DNA of 64,000 nucleotides from Chryseobacterium sp. c4a (GTDB lineage: Bacteria; Bacteroidota; Bacteroidia; Flavobacteriales; Weeksellaceae): NCBI RefSeq assembly GCF_009900745.1, contig NZ_WXVU01000019.1:57464-121463 (forward strand). Reading direction: 5' to 3'. Each line of letters begins with the position of its first letter. Position 1 is the first letter of the stretch. The translations under genes and the position numbers were made by a program. The notes under the pieces are model-generated. The model searched no databases and was not told the origin of the DNA. It saw only the letters and a list, made by a program, of their open reading frames with translations. Below are positions 34,054-44,531 of this stretch, one piece after another.

Positions 34054-37000
34054 TTAGAATGTGCATTTCACGCCCAGTGCATAGGATCTTGCAGAAGGTA
34101 GCCCGCCAGCGAATGTATCTGGATCAAGTCCCTGTTTGTTGGCACGCCAAAGGATACCTAAATTACCGGCGTAGAAGTAAATATTGATAGATTTAACAGT
34201 ACCAGAGAACAGTTTTGTTGCTGGTAATGAATAGGACAGATTGATGTCCTGCAATCTTACATGGTCAGCTTTGGAAACAAGTGGTTCACTGAACATATAG
34301 AATGTATTCCTTGAAGCATTTAACGGAAAGTCCGGCATGGAAGGAACATGAGTTCTTAATTCATCGCCCGGTTGCTGCCAGCGCTCATTAAAGTCTCGGT
34401 GTCCCTTAAGATTGTATATTAGGGATCCGTAGTCTAAGGAACTCCGTCTCAGATAATATCCAAACTTATACAAGATATTGAAAGAAAGAGAGAGTGATTT
34501 ATAGGAAACAGTGTTTAGAAAGGAACCAAAAGAAATGGGTCTTGCGGAACCGAAGTATACCAGATCATCCGTTGCTGTCTCAGAGATAATAGCTCCATAG
34601 TCTTTTGAAACTGCACCATTCAAATACCCCTGCGGATCTCCTTTTTCGTGATCCAGGCCAGCCCATTTGTAGCCAAAAGTACTGAAGACTGGTTTTCCAA
34701 CAAGTGGGGTCACGCTTCCCATACCGTAGAAAAGATAATCAAAACTGGTTGCCTCCACGTCATATTTGACCAACTTGTCCAAACTGTAGCTATAGTTGAT
34801 CGCTGAGCTCCATTTAATGGGTTTTGTTTTGAATAGATTAAAAGAAAGTGCGAGGTCAATCCCTTCTCCCTTGGTACTTGCTGTATTTCCTTTATACTGT
34901 CTGATACCAGTTGAGGCTGCCAGTGGAGAAAAACCGATCAGATTGATTCCCTTTTTTTTATAATATTCCAGCGATCCAGTAATTAAACCTGAACTCGACG
35001 CAAAATCAATCCCCAAATTGGTCATCTTGGTTTTTTCCCATTGAAGGTGGGGGTTATTTGGATTGAGTATCCTTGCATTGGGTAAACCTGTTATAAAAGA
35101 ATTATTGGCTCTTATTATCGTTGTAACGGCTGCAACGGTTTTATCCACATTACCGTTATACCCGTAGGTTGCCCTGATTTTTAAATAGGTTAAAAACGAC
35201 AAATGATAGAAACTTTCCTTGGAAATATCCCAAGCCAATCCTGCGGAATATAACGGAACGGACTGCTGATTTGTTTTCACCCCAAAAAGGTTTGATTTAT
35301 CAATCCTTCCGCTAATTGAAAATATGTATTTTTTATCCAGCGTATATCCTGCATTACCAAAATAGGAAATATAGCGGTCTGTATAACCACTAAATCCATT
35401 TCTGTTGGGAATAAGTGAATTGGCACCACTTGGAAAGGTTCGGTAATAATTAACCAAATCTACGTTAACCTGCGAACCTGTGCTTTTGTCATAACCATAA
35501 GATGTATTACCACTACCAGTTGTGCGAGCATTGTTGATCTCAGCTCCAAAAAGTGCATTTAAATCATGTCTGCCTGAGAAATTCTTATTGTAGGTTAGTA
35601 ATGACCTCAGTCTGTTGGATATAAGTCGGGTGTATGCACTATTGAGGATACCACCCTCAGGAACGGGCGTATTTCCTGAAACCGTATCCAAAAACATATT
35701 GTACAGATTTCTGCTATAATATGTCTTATCATCAAAATAATTCGCCGTTTCAGAAAGTTGTTTTTCATACTGGTAATTCAGAGCGATATGCAAGCCATCG
35801 ATGATCCGGTATTTAAGTCCCAAAACGATTCTCATATCAGCATTGCTACCTGTATTGTCTGCATTTTCAAGCGCACTTAGGGGATAATAATTCCAGTCCT
35901 TATATTTAGATGACCCTGAAACTGAATTAAAAAAAGAGTAATTATAATCTCTTTCAATCCGCGTTGCATTACCGTTCTGATCCCTGAGACTAACATATGG
36001 GTACATAAAGTTCCGGCTTCCCCCGGTATGCAGTTCGGCAAGTGTACTATTGGACTTGCTGTTAGTATTGCTCCAAGAGATATTGGAAGACAATTCCAGA
36101 TTCTTCAATAATGAGAAAGTATTGGCCAATGCTATTGTAGTTCTCCTGTTATTATTACCTCTTGACGCGAAATCGTTTTTGTCATGTCCAACTGAAAAGT
36201 GGTAGGTATACTGCTCGGTTCCACCTGAAAGACTGAAAGCGTACTGCTGTAAGACAGATTTACGATAATAATATTTCATGATATCATTTCTGATGTCAAG
36301 CTTGCCCAGGGAGTCAAGGATCTGATTTAACTTACTATCCTGAATCAAGCCAGATTTTTTTTCATAGAGAGACTGCACGACAGGGGAAATAACGCTATTG
36401 GGGTCTTTTATTGTGGTTTCATAAAAATCTTGGTCAAACAGAAATTTTTCAACCGAAATCACGTCTTTACTGGAAATGAAATTGGGATCATAGAAGATGT
36501 TGGGCTTATTTCCTATGGTGACATTGGAATTGAAACTGATCAGCGGCTGAGTGTTTTTCTTTCCGCTTTTGGTGGTCAGGACGATTACGCCATTCCCGGA
36601 TCTCACTCCCCAGATGGAAGCCGCCGCTGCATCTTTTAAGATGCTGATATTTTCAATGTCATTGGGGTTGATATTGGAAAGGTCTCCGTCATATGGAAAT
36701 CCATCAACAACAATTAGCGGCTGATCTCCGGCAAATAGTGTACTCCGGCCTCTTATACTTATGTCCGGCCCCGAAGTCGAAGCAGAAGTATTTTTGTTAA
36801 AAAGAAGTCCCGGAACAACACCTTCCAGTCTTTCCAGAATATTTGTGCTTACCTTTCTATTGATAAGGGTACTATCAAGGAAAACAAAACTACCTGTGGC
36901 TCGTTCTTTGGGTAGGGTCTGATACCCCGTATTGACAGTTACATCGACAATTCCAAGCTGCATGATCTGGGAATGAAGTATAACATCCATTCTTTCGCCT

Positions 37001-37581
37001 TCTATATCCTTGGTAATGGACTGGTAACCCAATAACCTGAAAGAAACCTTTTTATTTGCATCATTATAAGGCAGGGAAAAATTGCCATCAGCATCTGACC
37101 GAGCTGCTATATCGGTATTGTGCAAAAGTATAGTTACTCCTGTAAGTGGCATTCCTAAAGAATCGGTTATTTTTCCATTGATTTGCTTCTGTTTGGAAGG
37201 AAGACTTCTGTCACTTTCTGTCTTCTTTTCCTGAATATAAATCGTTCTGTCTTTGATTTCATAATCAAATGGCTGATTCTTAAAAATTTCAGTAAGCACT
37301 TTTTCAATAGTAGCAGACTTAAAGTCTACGGAAACAGATTTTGCTTTTTTAACCTGCTGGGTATTGAAAACAAAAGCATAATTGCTCTGCTGACGAAGTT
37401 GTTTAATAACTTCTATTAGTGGTTGTTGACGCGCTGTAATGCTGATAGACTGTCCATAACTGTGTAATGTTAGCAGCAACGAAAGCAATGTCAGGAGCAT
37501 TCGAGTAATACTCTTAAAGGGGGTATGGCTGGTTTCTGTTTCATATCGGGAACAGCGAAACCAATAATCCATGTGTTTCAT
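34054..37581 (-). CDS. SusC/RagA-family TonB-dependent transporter 1 with STN domain
   Basis: A 1175-aa outer-membrane protein. Order of domains: signal sequence ending SYGQS, an STN (secretin/TonB N-terminal) domain at about 48-115 (QQPLIEVIKQLRQQSNYAFVF), a carboxypeptidase-regulatory-like beta domain at about 132-210 (INGKITDSLGMPLTGVTILLH), plug (DISIRGRSTLFAGDQPLIVVDGFPY), and a C-terminal barrel. The STN domain passes the transport signal to the FecR-type anti-sigma factor encoded upstream. The N-terminal start is uncertain; a later Met (MLLTLLSLLLTLH) gives a more typical signal peptide. It imports a large ligand with TonB energy. Confidence 0.9.
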   Translation of the reverse strand: MKHMDYWFRCSRYETETSHTPFKSITRMLLTLLSLLLTLHSYGQSISITARQQPLIEVIKQLRQQSNYAFVFNTQQVKKAKSVSVDFKSATIEKVLTEIFKNQPFDYEIKDRTIYIQEKKTESDRSLPSKQKQINGKITDSLGMPLTGVTILLHNTDIAARSDADGNFSLPYNDANKKVSFRLLGYQSITKDIEGERMDVILHSQIMQLGIVDVTVNTGYQTLPKERATGSFVFLDSTLINRKVSTNILERLEGVVPGLLFNKNTSASTSGPDISIRGRSTLFAGDQPLIVVDGFPYDGDLSNINPNDIENISILKDAAAASIWGVRSGNGVIVLTTKSGKKNTQPLISFNSNVTIGNKPNIFYDPNFISSKDVISVEKFLFDQDFYETTIKDPNSVISPVVQSLYEKKSGLIQDSKLNQILDSLGKLDIRNDIMKYYYRKSVLQQYAFSLSGGTEQYTYHFSVGHDKNDFASRGNNNRRTTIALANTFSLLKNLELSSNISWSNTNSKSNSTLAELHTGGSRNFMYPYVSLRDQNGNATRIERDYNYSFFNSVSGSSKYKDWNYYPLSALENADNTGSNADMRIVLGLKYRIIDGLHIALNYQYEKQLSETANYFDDKTYYSRNLYNMFLDTVSGNTPVPEGGILNSAYTRLISNRLRSLLTYNKNFSGRHDLNALFGAEINNARTTGSGNTSYGYDKSTGSQVNVDLVNYYRTFPSGANSLIPNRNGFSGYTDRYISYFGNAGYTLDKKYIFSISGRIDKSNLFGVKTNQQSVPLYSAGLAWDISKESFYHLSFLTYLKIRATYGYNGNVDKTVAAVTTIIRANNSFITGLPNARILNPNNPHLQWEKTKMTNLGIDFASSSGLITGSLEYYKKKGINLIGFSPLAASTGIRQYKGNTASTKGEGIDLALSFNLFKTKPIKWSSAINYSYSLDKLVKYDVEATSFDYLFYGMGSVTPLVGKPVFSTFGYKWAGLDHEKGDPQGYLNGAVSKDYGAIISETATDDLVYFGSARPISFGSFLNTVSYKSLSLSFNILYKFGYYLRRSSLDYGSLIYNLKGHRDFNERWQQPGDELRTHVPSMPDFPLNASRNTFYMFSEPLVSKADHVRLQDINLSYSLPATKLFSGTVKSINIYFYAGNLGILWRANKQGLDPDTFAGGLPSARSYALGVKCTF

Positions 37582-37790
37582 CGATTCATAATCTGAGATA
37601 CTGGAGTAAAACCCCTTTGCGGGGCATATCCTACTGTTGTTATTGCAGTCGATAAAGATTACTTTTGTATCAGTTGGTTAATTCGTTTATATAATCCGCA
37701 ATGATTATTACCATTTTAGCCGACAATCTGCCGGGACTGCGCGAACAGTTCCGGTTAGATTTTTTGTAGGGCTAACTTTTCAATATTATC

Positions 37791-38945
37791 CTACTGTTTC
37801 ACAATAATCCTCCTTCCCTGAATTTCAAATTTAGAGTTGCCGCTATGCTTTAATGAAACAAGGACCTCGGAAAGTTTCCTGTTGCGGGGAATTTCAGCAT
37901 AAAAGCTTTCGTTCTTAAAGTCTTTCGGATAAACCACATCAACATCATACCAACGGCTGATATGAAGAAGAATATCGGTCAATTTTGTATCATTGAAAAT
38001 AAATACATCCTTTGTCCAGCCGATATAATCAGACACTTCAACCTCTTTGACCCTTACGCGGTTTCCGGTTAAGATACTTTGCTGTCCAGGACTTAACTTT
38101 ATAGGTAGACTGCTTCTTTCATTGGTGTTTATTTCTACTTTTCCTTCCTGTAAAGTCGTTGTAATAGGTTCCCCCGCGAAACTGTAAAGATTAAATTTAG
38201 TTCCCAGTACTTTAATGCTCTGTCCAGTACTTTTTACGATAAAGGGATTTTCGGGATTGTGTGACACCTCAAAGTAAGCTTCGCCGTATAATTCGACATT
38301 GCGATATGGTGTTGTGAATTTTGTTGGATAAGTAATGGTAGTCGCTGAGTTTAAAAAGACCTTGGTTCCATCAGGTAGAACAACCCTGTACTGTCCACCA
38401 CGTGGTGTACTGATGGTTACATTCTGAATGGTCTGTATATCGGTAATTTTATTTCCTCCAGTATATTTAATTCCTGTGGAATCTGTTTGGATTCCATTTT
38501 TATCACTGTTAAGTTCATAAGTTGATCCACTAGAAAGCTTAAGGGTTGCCCGATCGGTTCCCGGAGTAATATCCTTTACATCTGTTGTTGTGATATTTTT
38601 TCTTATTTCGTTGGGTTCGATAAAAAAGAAATACGAGAATATGCCAATAATAATCAGTATTGCAGCGGACAGATAAGGAAGGTTTTTTCTGAAAAGGGAC
38701 TTTTTCATTTTACTGATCTCGATCATCTGATAGATATGGCTATCTGTGAGGGCAAGCGTTTTATGGAGACCTATTTCATCTATTGAATCCCGTTCTTCTT
38801 CAATAGCCATTAGGAGCATTTCATGGAGATCGTTGCTATTCTGTTCTATTGAAAAATATTCAAGTAGCCTGCTAAATTCCTCCTTGGAAATGGTTCCGTC
38901 AAGATAGCTTTTAAAAAGCTCCAGTATATCGTTATTGGTTTTCAA
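37791..38945 (-). CDS. FecR-family anti-sigma factor 1
   Basis: A 384-aa protein with an N-terminal cytoplasmic region (ELFKSYLDGTISKEEFSRLL), one membrane segment (LSAAILIIIGIFSYFFFI), and a periplasmic FecR domain (VVLPDGTKVFLNSATTITYPTKF, then EVSHNPENPFIVKS) ending in a DUF4974-like domain that meets the transporter STN domain. It holds the sigma factor inactive until SusC 1 signals. It probably starts at TTG, as no in-frame ATG gives the conserved N-terminus. It follows the sigma gene by 100 bases. Confidence 0.85.
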   Translation of the reverse strand: MKTNNDILELFKSYLDGTISKEEFSRLLEYFSIEQNSNDLHEMLLMAIEEERDSIDEIGLHKTLALTDSHIYQMIEISKMKKSLFRKNLPYLSAAILIIIGIFSYFFFIEPNEIRKNITTTDVKDITPGTDRATLKLSSGSTYELNSDKNGIQTDSTGIKYTGGNKITDIQTIQNVTISTPRGGQYRVVLPDGTKVFLNSATTITYPTKFTTPYRNVELYGEAYFEVSHNPENPFIVKSTGQSIKVLGTKFNLYSFAGEPITTTLQEGKVEINTNERSSLPIKLSPGQQSILTGNRVRVKEVEVSDYIGWTKDVFIFNDTKLTDILLHISRWYDVDVVYPKDFKNESFYAEIPRNRKLSEVLVSLKHSGNSKFEIQGRRIIVKQ

Positions 38946-39045
38946 TGCTGTTTTTTAAGGGTAATACTGACTTGGTCCCCAAAACAATAGCTACAGAAAA
39001 GAAGAAATATGTAAAATTATTGCAATTAACTGTAATTCAGTTAGA

Positions 39046-39636
39046 TTAATTTATGGTATTGCTAATCAACAGCGCAAAAAATAAGGATGCAGATTTATCG
39101 TAGTTTTTTAGCAGAAACTTATTCGCCTTGGTTATATGGTCATTAACAGCGGCTTCTGAAATTTTTAGCATAGCACTTACTTCCCTGTAACTTTTTCCCT
39201 CGAGTTTACAGAGTTTAAAAACAGTTCTTCGCTGTCTGGGAAGCTTTTCGATGGTCTGCATGAGCTGCTGATCGGCTAAAGTCTGTAAGCATAAAATTTC
39301 TGTATCATGTTCCTGCGAGAGAGTAAGCCACAGGGCCTCAGCTAATTTTCGGTCACGTGAGATTTTTTTAAAATGGTCTGCTGTCAGGTTCGCCGCTATC
39401 CGGTATAGATAGGCTGAAAAAGACCGTTCTGATTGAATGGCTGTTCTATGTTGCCATATCCTTACAAAAAGCTCCTGTAGGATTTCTTGCGTATCATCCC
39501 ATGATTTAAGTACTCCGAAGAGCTTTCTGGCGATTGGTTCTTTATACTCGTTATACAAGTATTCAAACGCCAAATGATCCCCATTCCGCAATTTATTCAG
39601 CAGCTCCTTTTCATCGATCATCTTCATGGACTTCAT
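39046..39636 (-). CDS. ECF sigma factor 1
   Basis: A 196-aa RNA polymerase sigma-70 factor of the Bacteroidota FecI-like type. Region 2 includes AFEYLYNEYKEPIARKLFGVLK and DDTQEILQELFVRIW; region 4 includes IEKLPRQRRTVFKLCKLEGKSYREVSAMLKISEAAVNDHI. A short hydrophobic tail (SLFFALLISNTIN) closes the protein. It is divergent from a second sigma gene with a 226-base shared promoter region. It would direct expression of its own SusCD operon once FecR 1 is triggered. Confidence 0.85.
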   Translation of the reverse strand: MKSMKMIDEKELLNKLRNGDHLAFEYLYNEYKEPIARKLFGVLKSWDDTQEILQELFVRIWQHRTAIQSERSFSAYLYRIAANLTADHFKKISRDRKLAEALWLTLSQEHDTEILCLQTLADQQLMQTIEKLPRQRRTVFKLCKLEGKSYREVSAMLKISEAAVNDHITKANKFLLKNYDKSASLFFALLISNTIN

Positions 39637-39835
39637 AATCCTACAGGTTATTGGTATTATAAAGTTACCGAATTATTTGGCAATTAAAGAATCATAGTAT
39701 CTTATAAAATTCCAGAAAAAATCTGTACAAACTTATTTCAGCAAAAAACTATCGCCATTTGTCACGTAACTGTTAAAGAATAATGCTGATAAATTGTAAT
39801 ATCATTACGAAATTAATCATTAATTAAAATATACG

Positions 39836-39843
39836 TAAATTTG
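39836..39843 (+). promoter_or_regulatory. Promoter -7 box for sigma factor 2
   Basis: TAAATTTG, a perfect TAnnTTTG match, 19 bases before the ATG of the second sigma gene. Confidence 0.5.
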
Positions 39844-39862
39844 TTTTTCGAGCCATAAATGT

Positions 39863-40387
39863 ATGTCCTTCCCACATAACCATAAAAAGAGCAATAAGGA
39901 TGATCTGTATGAATCCTTTTTCTACCGATATTACTACCGGATATTTTCCTTTTTGAGCCAAAAAATCAATAACAGGGATGATGTACTGGATGTGATGCAG
40001 GACATATTTACATATTTATGGGATAAAGAGCTGCTTACATCGGAAAATTCCGAGGCAATCATCTTCAATGTGACCAAACAGAAGCTGGCATTATTCTATC
40101 GCAGGATAAAAAAACAGCAGTATGATCTTGATAAACTTCCGGAAATATCAGATGACTCTTCGTTTGAGGAATTTGATGAACGGATTGAACGTGAAATGGC
40201 GATGGATAAATTACAGCAAGACATCGAACTTCTCCCTGAACTGCGCAGGGAAATCCTTATTCTCAATAAATTTGAAGGAGTTTCGCAACAGGAAATCGCG
40301 GAGCGGTACGATATGTCAAGATCTGCCGTAGAAAACCAGATAAGCAAAGCGATCATCTTTCTTAAAAAAAGGCTGTTTGGGACTTAA
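39863..40387 (+). CDS. ECF sigma factor 2
   Basis: A 174-aa sigma factor. Region 2 reads YESFFYRYYYRIFSFLSQKI and DDVLDVMQDIFTYLWD; region 4 reads IELLPELRREILILNKFEGVSQQEIAERYDMSRSAVENQI. It shares little detailed sequence with sigma factor 1, so the two operons were not made by a recent duplication. It is first in a plus-strand operon of FecR, SusC, SusD and an S9 peptidase. The divergent arrangement with sigma factor 1 means the two operons share a control region. Confidence 0.85.
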   Translation: MSFPHNHKKSNKDDLYESFFYRYYYRIFSFLSQKINNRDDVLDVMQDIFTYLWDKELLTSENSEAIIFNVTKQKLALFYRRIKKQQYDLDKLPEISDDSSFEEFDERIEREMAMDKLQQDIELLPELRREILILNKFEGVSQQEIAERYDMSRSAVENQISKAIIFLKKRLFGT

Positions 40388-40482
40388 AATATGTTAAAGT
40401 ATCATAATTTTCGTTAAAATTTACTGTAAGGGGGATGTGAAAATCAATGTTCCGGCATATTTATATATAAAGGACCTTGTTT

Positions 40483-41307
40483 ATGAATCGACAGAACCCC
40501 AATATGCCACCACCTACAGAAGATGAACTCCAACAGATGTGGAGCAGAATCACAAACGAGGTAAAAAAAAGAAGGCAAAGGAGAACCCGCATTAGATTGG
40601 CGGTTTCGGCATCCGTTGTAATACTACTGACTCTATCTGGTGTCATGTACTACGATATGCAGATTCGGGATGATGTTTATTATGCTGAAAGTGCGGATAA
40701 AAAGATTATCCTGGTGGACGGTTCTGAAATTACGCTATCGAAGGGTGCCAGGTTAACCGTTGAAAAGACCTTTCCTTCCGATACAAGAGAAGTCTATCTG
40801 GAAGGTGACGCCATATTCAAAGTTAGCAAGTCAAAAGTCCATCCTTTTGTTGTTCATGGAAATGGGTATGAAACAAGGGTGCTTGGAACCGTGTTCAAGG
40901 TTGTCCAAAAAGGGAAAACATTCAGTGTGGATCTATTTGAAGGAAAGGTTTCCGTTTATCGGAAGGAAAAACCAAGTGAGTATTTTGTCTTGCAGCCAAA
41001 GGAAACGTTCAGTAATATGGGAGCAAAAGAAATTGCCACCGTCATGAAAACCGAACACAAAACAGATCCCTCAACATCAAAGGATCTGAAAATTGACCTC
41101 AATTTCACGGAATGCCCTTTTGAGCTGGCGATTCAGACAATTGAAAAAAACTATGGACTGAAAATAATATATCCACTGGAACTGGGACAGGAAGATATCT
41201 CCATAACACATCATGGAAACGCAGAACAAATAATTAAGGCGATTGCCTTACAGTATAATTTAAATACAAAAAAAATCAATGCTACAACATTTGAATTTGA
41301 AAAGTAA
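40483..41307 (+). CDS. FecR-family anti-sigma factor 2
   Basis: A 274-aa protein with a short cytoplasmic part (TEDELQQMWSRITNEVKKRRQRR), a membrane segment (RLAVSASVVILLTLSGVMYY) and a FecR domain (IILVDGSEITLSKGARLTVEK, then FKVSKSKVHPFVVHG). A DUF4974-like C-terminus follows (CPFELAIQTIEKNYGLKIIYP). It is shorter than FecR 1 and lacks much of the N-terminal sigma-binding region. The ATG at 40483 is preferred to a TTG two codons upstream. Confidence 0.85.
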   Translation: MNRQNPNMPPPTEDELQQMWSRITNEVKKRRQRRTRIRLAVSASVVILLTLSGVMYYDMQIRDDVYYAESADKKIILVDGSEITLSKGARLTVEKTFPSDTREVYLEGDAIFKVSKSKVHPFVVHGNGYETRVLGTVFKVVQKGKTFSVDLFEGKVSVYRKEKPSEYFVLQPKETFSNMGAKEIATVMKTEHKTDPSTSKDLKIDLNFTECPFELAIQTIEKNYGLKIIYPLELGQEDISITHHGNAEQIIKAIALQYNLNTKKINATTFEFEK

Positions 41308-41451
41308 GATATGGTGTCTTATGACACCAGCACTTATTCCGGACACTTTGTCAAATTGAATGCAGAAAAACGACCGACGGGTGGGACCGTCGGCCATGTA
41401 TTCAACTAATAACTTTTCGTCGATTATTAATTTTAAATACAATGCAAAAAT

Positions 41452-44400
41452 ATGAAAAATCTTTGCACGGCCGCCCTTTTCTTTATATTCAGCGGTCACG
41501 GGGTGAAAGCCCAACAAAGTCTCTCTGCCATGAGAGTAAGTTATCAGACAGAAAAAATGTCTGCACCTGATGCGATCGAAAAATTTATCTCACAGACAAA
41601 GATCAGGCATTTTTCCTATTCAAAAAAAACATTGAGCGGGTATTTTGTGCAGCCGACAAAATGTACAGATGAGCCTCTTATGAAATGTCTTGATAAATTG
41701 TTGAAGGGATTGCCTTTTGAGGGGCTGATCTACAATAACATGCTTATTGTTAGACGAAAGAAGAATGATTCTGTATCCGACTTACAAGAAACAGTCCCCT
41801 CAAACGTTGCGGTGGCTGATACTCTAAACCCTTCATCATCCGTAAATAAAATTGATGAAATTATTGTCAATGCTGGGTATTACACTGTCAAAGACAAGGA
41901 ACGTACAGGGAGCATTTCAAAGGTGACAGCCAAAGACATAGAAAACCAACCAGTGAATAACGTATTATCCACCGTACAGGGCCGTATGGCGGGTGTAAAT
42001 ATTGTTCAGAACAGCGGCGTACCGGGTAGCGGATTTGAAATACAGATCAGGGGAAAGAACAGCCTACGCCGTGAAGGGAACGCACCGTTATATATTATTG
42101 ATGGTGTACCTGTCGGAGGTGAAGTGAATACATTTTCAAATACCGGAACAATTCTGCCCGCAGGGAGTATCAGCCCTTTGAACAGTATCAATCCGAATGA
42201 TATTGAGAGTTTTGAAGTACTAAAGGATGCAGACGCAACTGCAATCTATGGTTCCCGTGGTGCGAATGGGGTCATCTTAATCACAACCAAGAAAGGCAGG
42301 TCGGGTAAATTGGATGTCAGCTTCAACACATCCTATGGAATAAGCCATGCTGTTTCCAATTTAAAAATGATGAATACCCAGCAATATATGAATATGCGCA
42401 GACAGGCATTTTCCAATAGTGGAGTAAGCACATATCCTGCAACTGCCTATGATATTAATGGAACATGGCACCAAAACCGGACTACTGACTGGAGGAAAAC
42501 TTTGATCGGGAAGACAGCGACTTCATCAGCCACTCAGTTATCAGTAAGCGGTGGAAGCGAAACTACAACTTTTGCGCTAAGTTTTGGACACAATGAACAA
42601 ACGACTGTTTTTGGTAGAGACTTCAATTACAAGACCAATACGCTGTCCAGTAATATTACACATCGGTCAAAGGACAACCGCTTTCAATTCAGCTTTTCCA
42701 ATATATTTGCACTACTGAAAAATAATGTTCTGAACTCGGATGTTACCAGAACTTCTTTCTCCCTTTCTCCAAATGCCCCAGCGTTATATAATACTGATGG
42801 CAGCCTGAACTGGGAAAACAATACATGGAACAATCCGGTGGCAGCCTATAACGCTACCTATTCAAATGAGAATATCCAGTATTTATCCAATATGAATATC
42901 GGCTATGAAATTTTCCAAAATATCCGATTGAAATTAAACAGTGGTATCAATTATCAGGCTTTTGAAGAGTGGTCAATCCGGCCCAATACTATTTTTAATC
43001 CAGCTTATATTACTGGCCAGTCGAGTGCATACTCAAGTGCATCCAAAAACAATCAAAATAGATTTTCTTATCTGATAGAACCTCAGATAAACTGGGCTTT
43101 TCAGAAAAAAGAACATTCGTTTGATCTGTTAATTGGCGGAACTTTCCAAAGTGAAATTAACTCAACAGGTTCTATGACGGGAACCGGATTCGAGAGTAAT
43201 GTATTTATCCGGAACATAGCAGCAGCCCAGACCAAAACAATCAATGACCAGATCAGTAAAGAATACCGATATGCGGCTGTTTTCGGTAGAATCAACTATC
43301 AGTTTGCAAAAAAGTACATCCTTAATATAACCGGTAGACGTGACGGTAGCAGCCGTTTCGGACCCAATAAGAAGTTCGCTAATTTTGGGGCAGTCGGTGG
43401 AGCCTGGCTATTTACAAAAGAGCACTTCCTGAATGATTTAAAGTGGCTTAACTTCGGAAAATTACGGGGTAGCTTTGGTATTGCAGGAAGCGACAATATC
43501 GGCGATTATCAGTATATGGATACGTATACTGTATCTTCATCAATCTATAATGGTGTTACAGGGGTAGCGCCCTCCCGACTTTTTAATCCCGACTTTAGCT
43601 GGGAAAAGACGACCAAGCTGGAAACTGCCCTTGAACTGGGACTTTTTAAAAACAAACTTAATCTTACTGCTGCCTGGTACCGAAACCGTTCATCCAATCA
43701 GCTTGTGGGATATCAGTTACCTGCAATCACCGGGTTTCCCTCTGTACTGGCCAATCTAAATGCTACTGTACAAAACTCAGGCTGGGAATTCGAAATAAAT
43801 GTAAAACCTTTATCAAAAGATGTATTTCAGTGGAATACAGGATTTAACATTAGCTTTCCGAAAAACAAACTGCTGTCATTTCCCGGACTGCAAGGTTCAA
43901 CCTACGGAAATACATATGTTATAGGCCAGCCCATATCCATTGTAAAACTATACCAGCTGGAAGGTATTAACCCGCAGACGGGCATGTACCAATTTACAGA
44001 TTTTAATGGCGATGGTAAAATATCCTCACCAGATGATAATCAGGTGATTGAAAATATCGGTGTACGTTATTTCGGTGGATGGACAAATTCATTAAGATAT
44101 AAGGACTGGGCTCTGTCATTCCTTTTCCAATTTTCAAAGCAAAAAAATAGAAATTACAATTATATCATACCTTCGCCCGGTATCATGAACAATCTCCCGG
44201 TTGAAGCATTGAACGTCTGGTCACCAGATAATCCAGATGGTTTATACCAACCTTACAAACCGAACGCAATGCCGAATCATTCCCAATTTCAAAATAGCAC
44301 TGCGACGGTCTCTGATGCTTCATTTATTAGGCTCAAAAATGTTGAATTAGCCTATACCATACCAATAAGAGAAAGTGTATTTAAATCGGTTCGGGTATAT

Positions 44401-44520
44401 TTTCAGGGACAGAACCTGATTACATGGACAAAGTATTTTGGAATAGATCCAGAATTTCAGGTCATTGGTTTTCTGCCACCTTTAAAAACATTCTCTTTCG
44501 GTCTTCAATGCAACCTTTAA
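41452..44520 (+). CDS. SusC/RagA-family TonB-dependent transporter 2
   Basis: A 1022-aa outer-membrane protein with a signal peptide (ending GVKAQQ) and an STN-type domain at about 30-105 (AMRVSYQTEKMSAPDAIEKF). A plug follows (EIQIRGKNSLRREGNAPLYI, then IDGVPVGGE), with AIYGSRGANGVILITTKKG, and the barrel. Unlike SusC 1 it has no carboxypeptidase-regulatory-like beta domain between the STN domain and the plug; a short linker of about 30 residues connects them. The pairing with FecR 2 through the STN domain is expected. The ligand is unknown. It is followed by susD with an 11-base gap. Confidence 0.9.
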   Translation: MKNLCTAALFFIFSGHGVKAQQSLSAMRVSYQTEKMSAPDAIEKFISQTKIRHFSYSKKTLSGYFVQPTKCTDEPLMKCLDKLLKGLPFEGLIYNNMLIVRRKKNDSVSDLQETVPSNVAVADTLNPSSSVNKIDEIIVNAGYYTVKDKERTGSISKVTAKDIENQPVNNVLSTVQGRMAGVNIVQNSGVPGSGFEIQIRGKNSLRREGNAPLYIIDGVPVGGEVNTFSNTGTILPAGSISPLNSINPNDIESFEVLKDADATAIYGSRGANGVILITTKKGRSGKLDVSFNTSYGISHAVSNLKMMNTQQYMNMRRQAFSNSGVSTYPATAYDINGTWHQNRTTDWRKTLIGKTATSSATQLSVSGGSETTTFALSFGHNEQTTVFGRDFNYKTNTLSSNITHRSKDNRFQFSFSNIFALLKNNVLNSDVTRTSFSLSPNAPALYNTDGSLNWENNTWNNPVAAYNATYSNENIQYLSNMNIGYEIFQNIRLKLNSGINYQAFEEWSIRPNTIFNPAYITGQSSAYSSASKNNQNRFSYLIEPQINWAFQKKEHSFDLLIGGTFQSEINSTGSMTGTGFESNVFIRNIAAAQTKTINDQISKEYRYAAVFGRINYQFAKKYILNITGRRDGSSRFGPNKKFANFGAVGGAWLFTKEHFLNDLKWLNFGKLRGSFGIAGSDNIGDYQYMDTYTVSSSIYNGVTGVAPSRLFNPDFSWEKTTKLETALELGLFKNKLNLTAAWYRNRSSNQLVGYQLPAITGFPSVLANLNATVQNSGWEFEINVKPLSKDVFQWNTGFNISFPKNKLLSFPGLQGSTYGNTYVIGQPISIVKLYQLEGINPQTGMYQFTDFNGDGKISSPDDNQVIENIGVRYFGGWTNSLRYKDWALSFLFQFSKQKNRNYNYIIPSPGIMNNLPVEALNVWSPDNPDGLYQPYKPNAMPNHSQFQNSTATVSDASFIRLKNVELAYTIPIRESVFKSVRVYFQGQNLITWTKYFGIDPEFQVIGFLPPLKTFSFGLQCNL

Positions 44521-44531
44521 AAAATCTAAAA

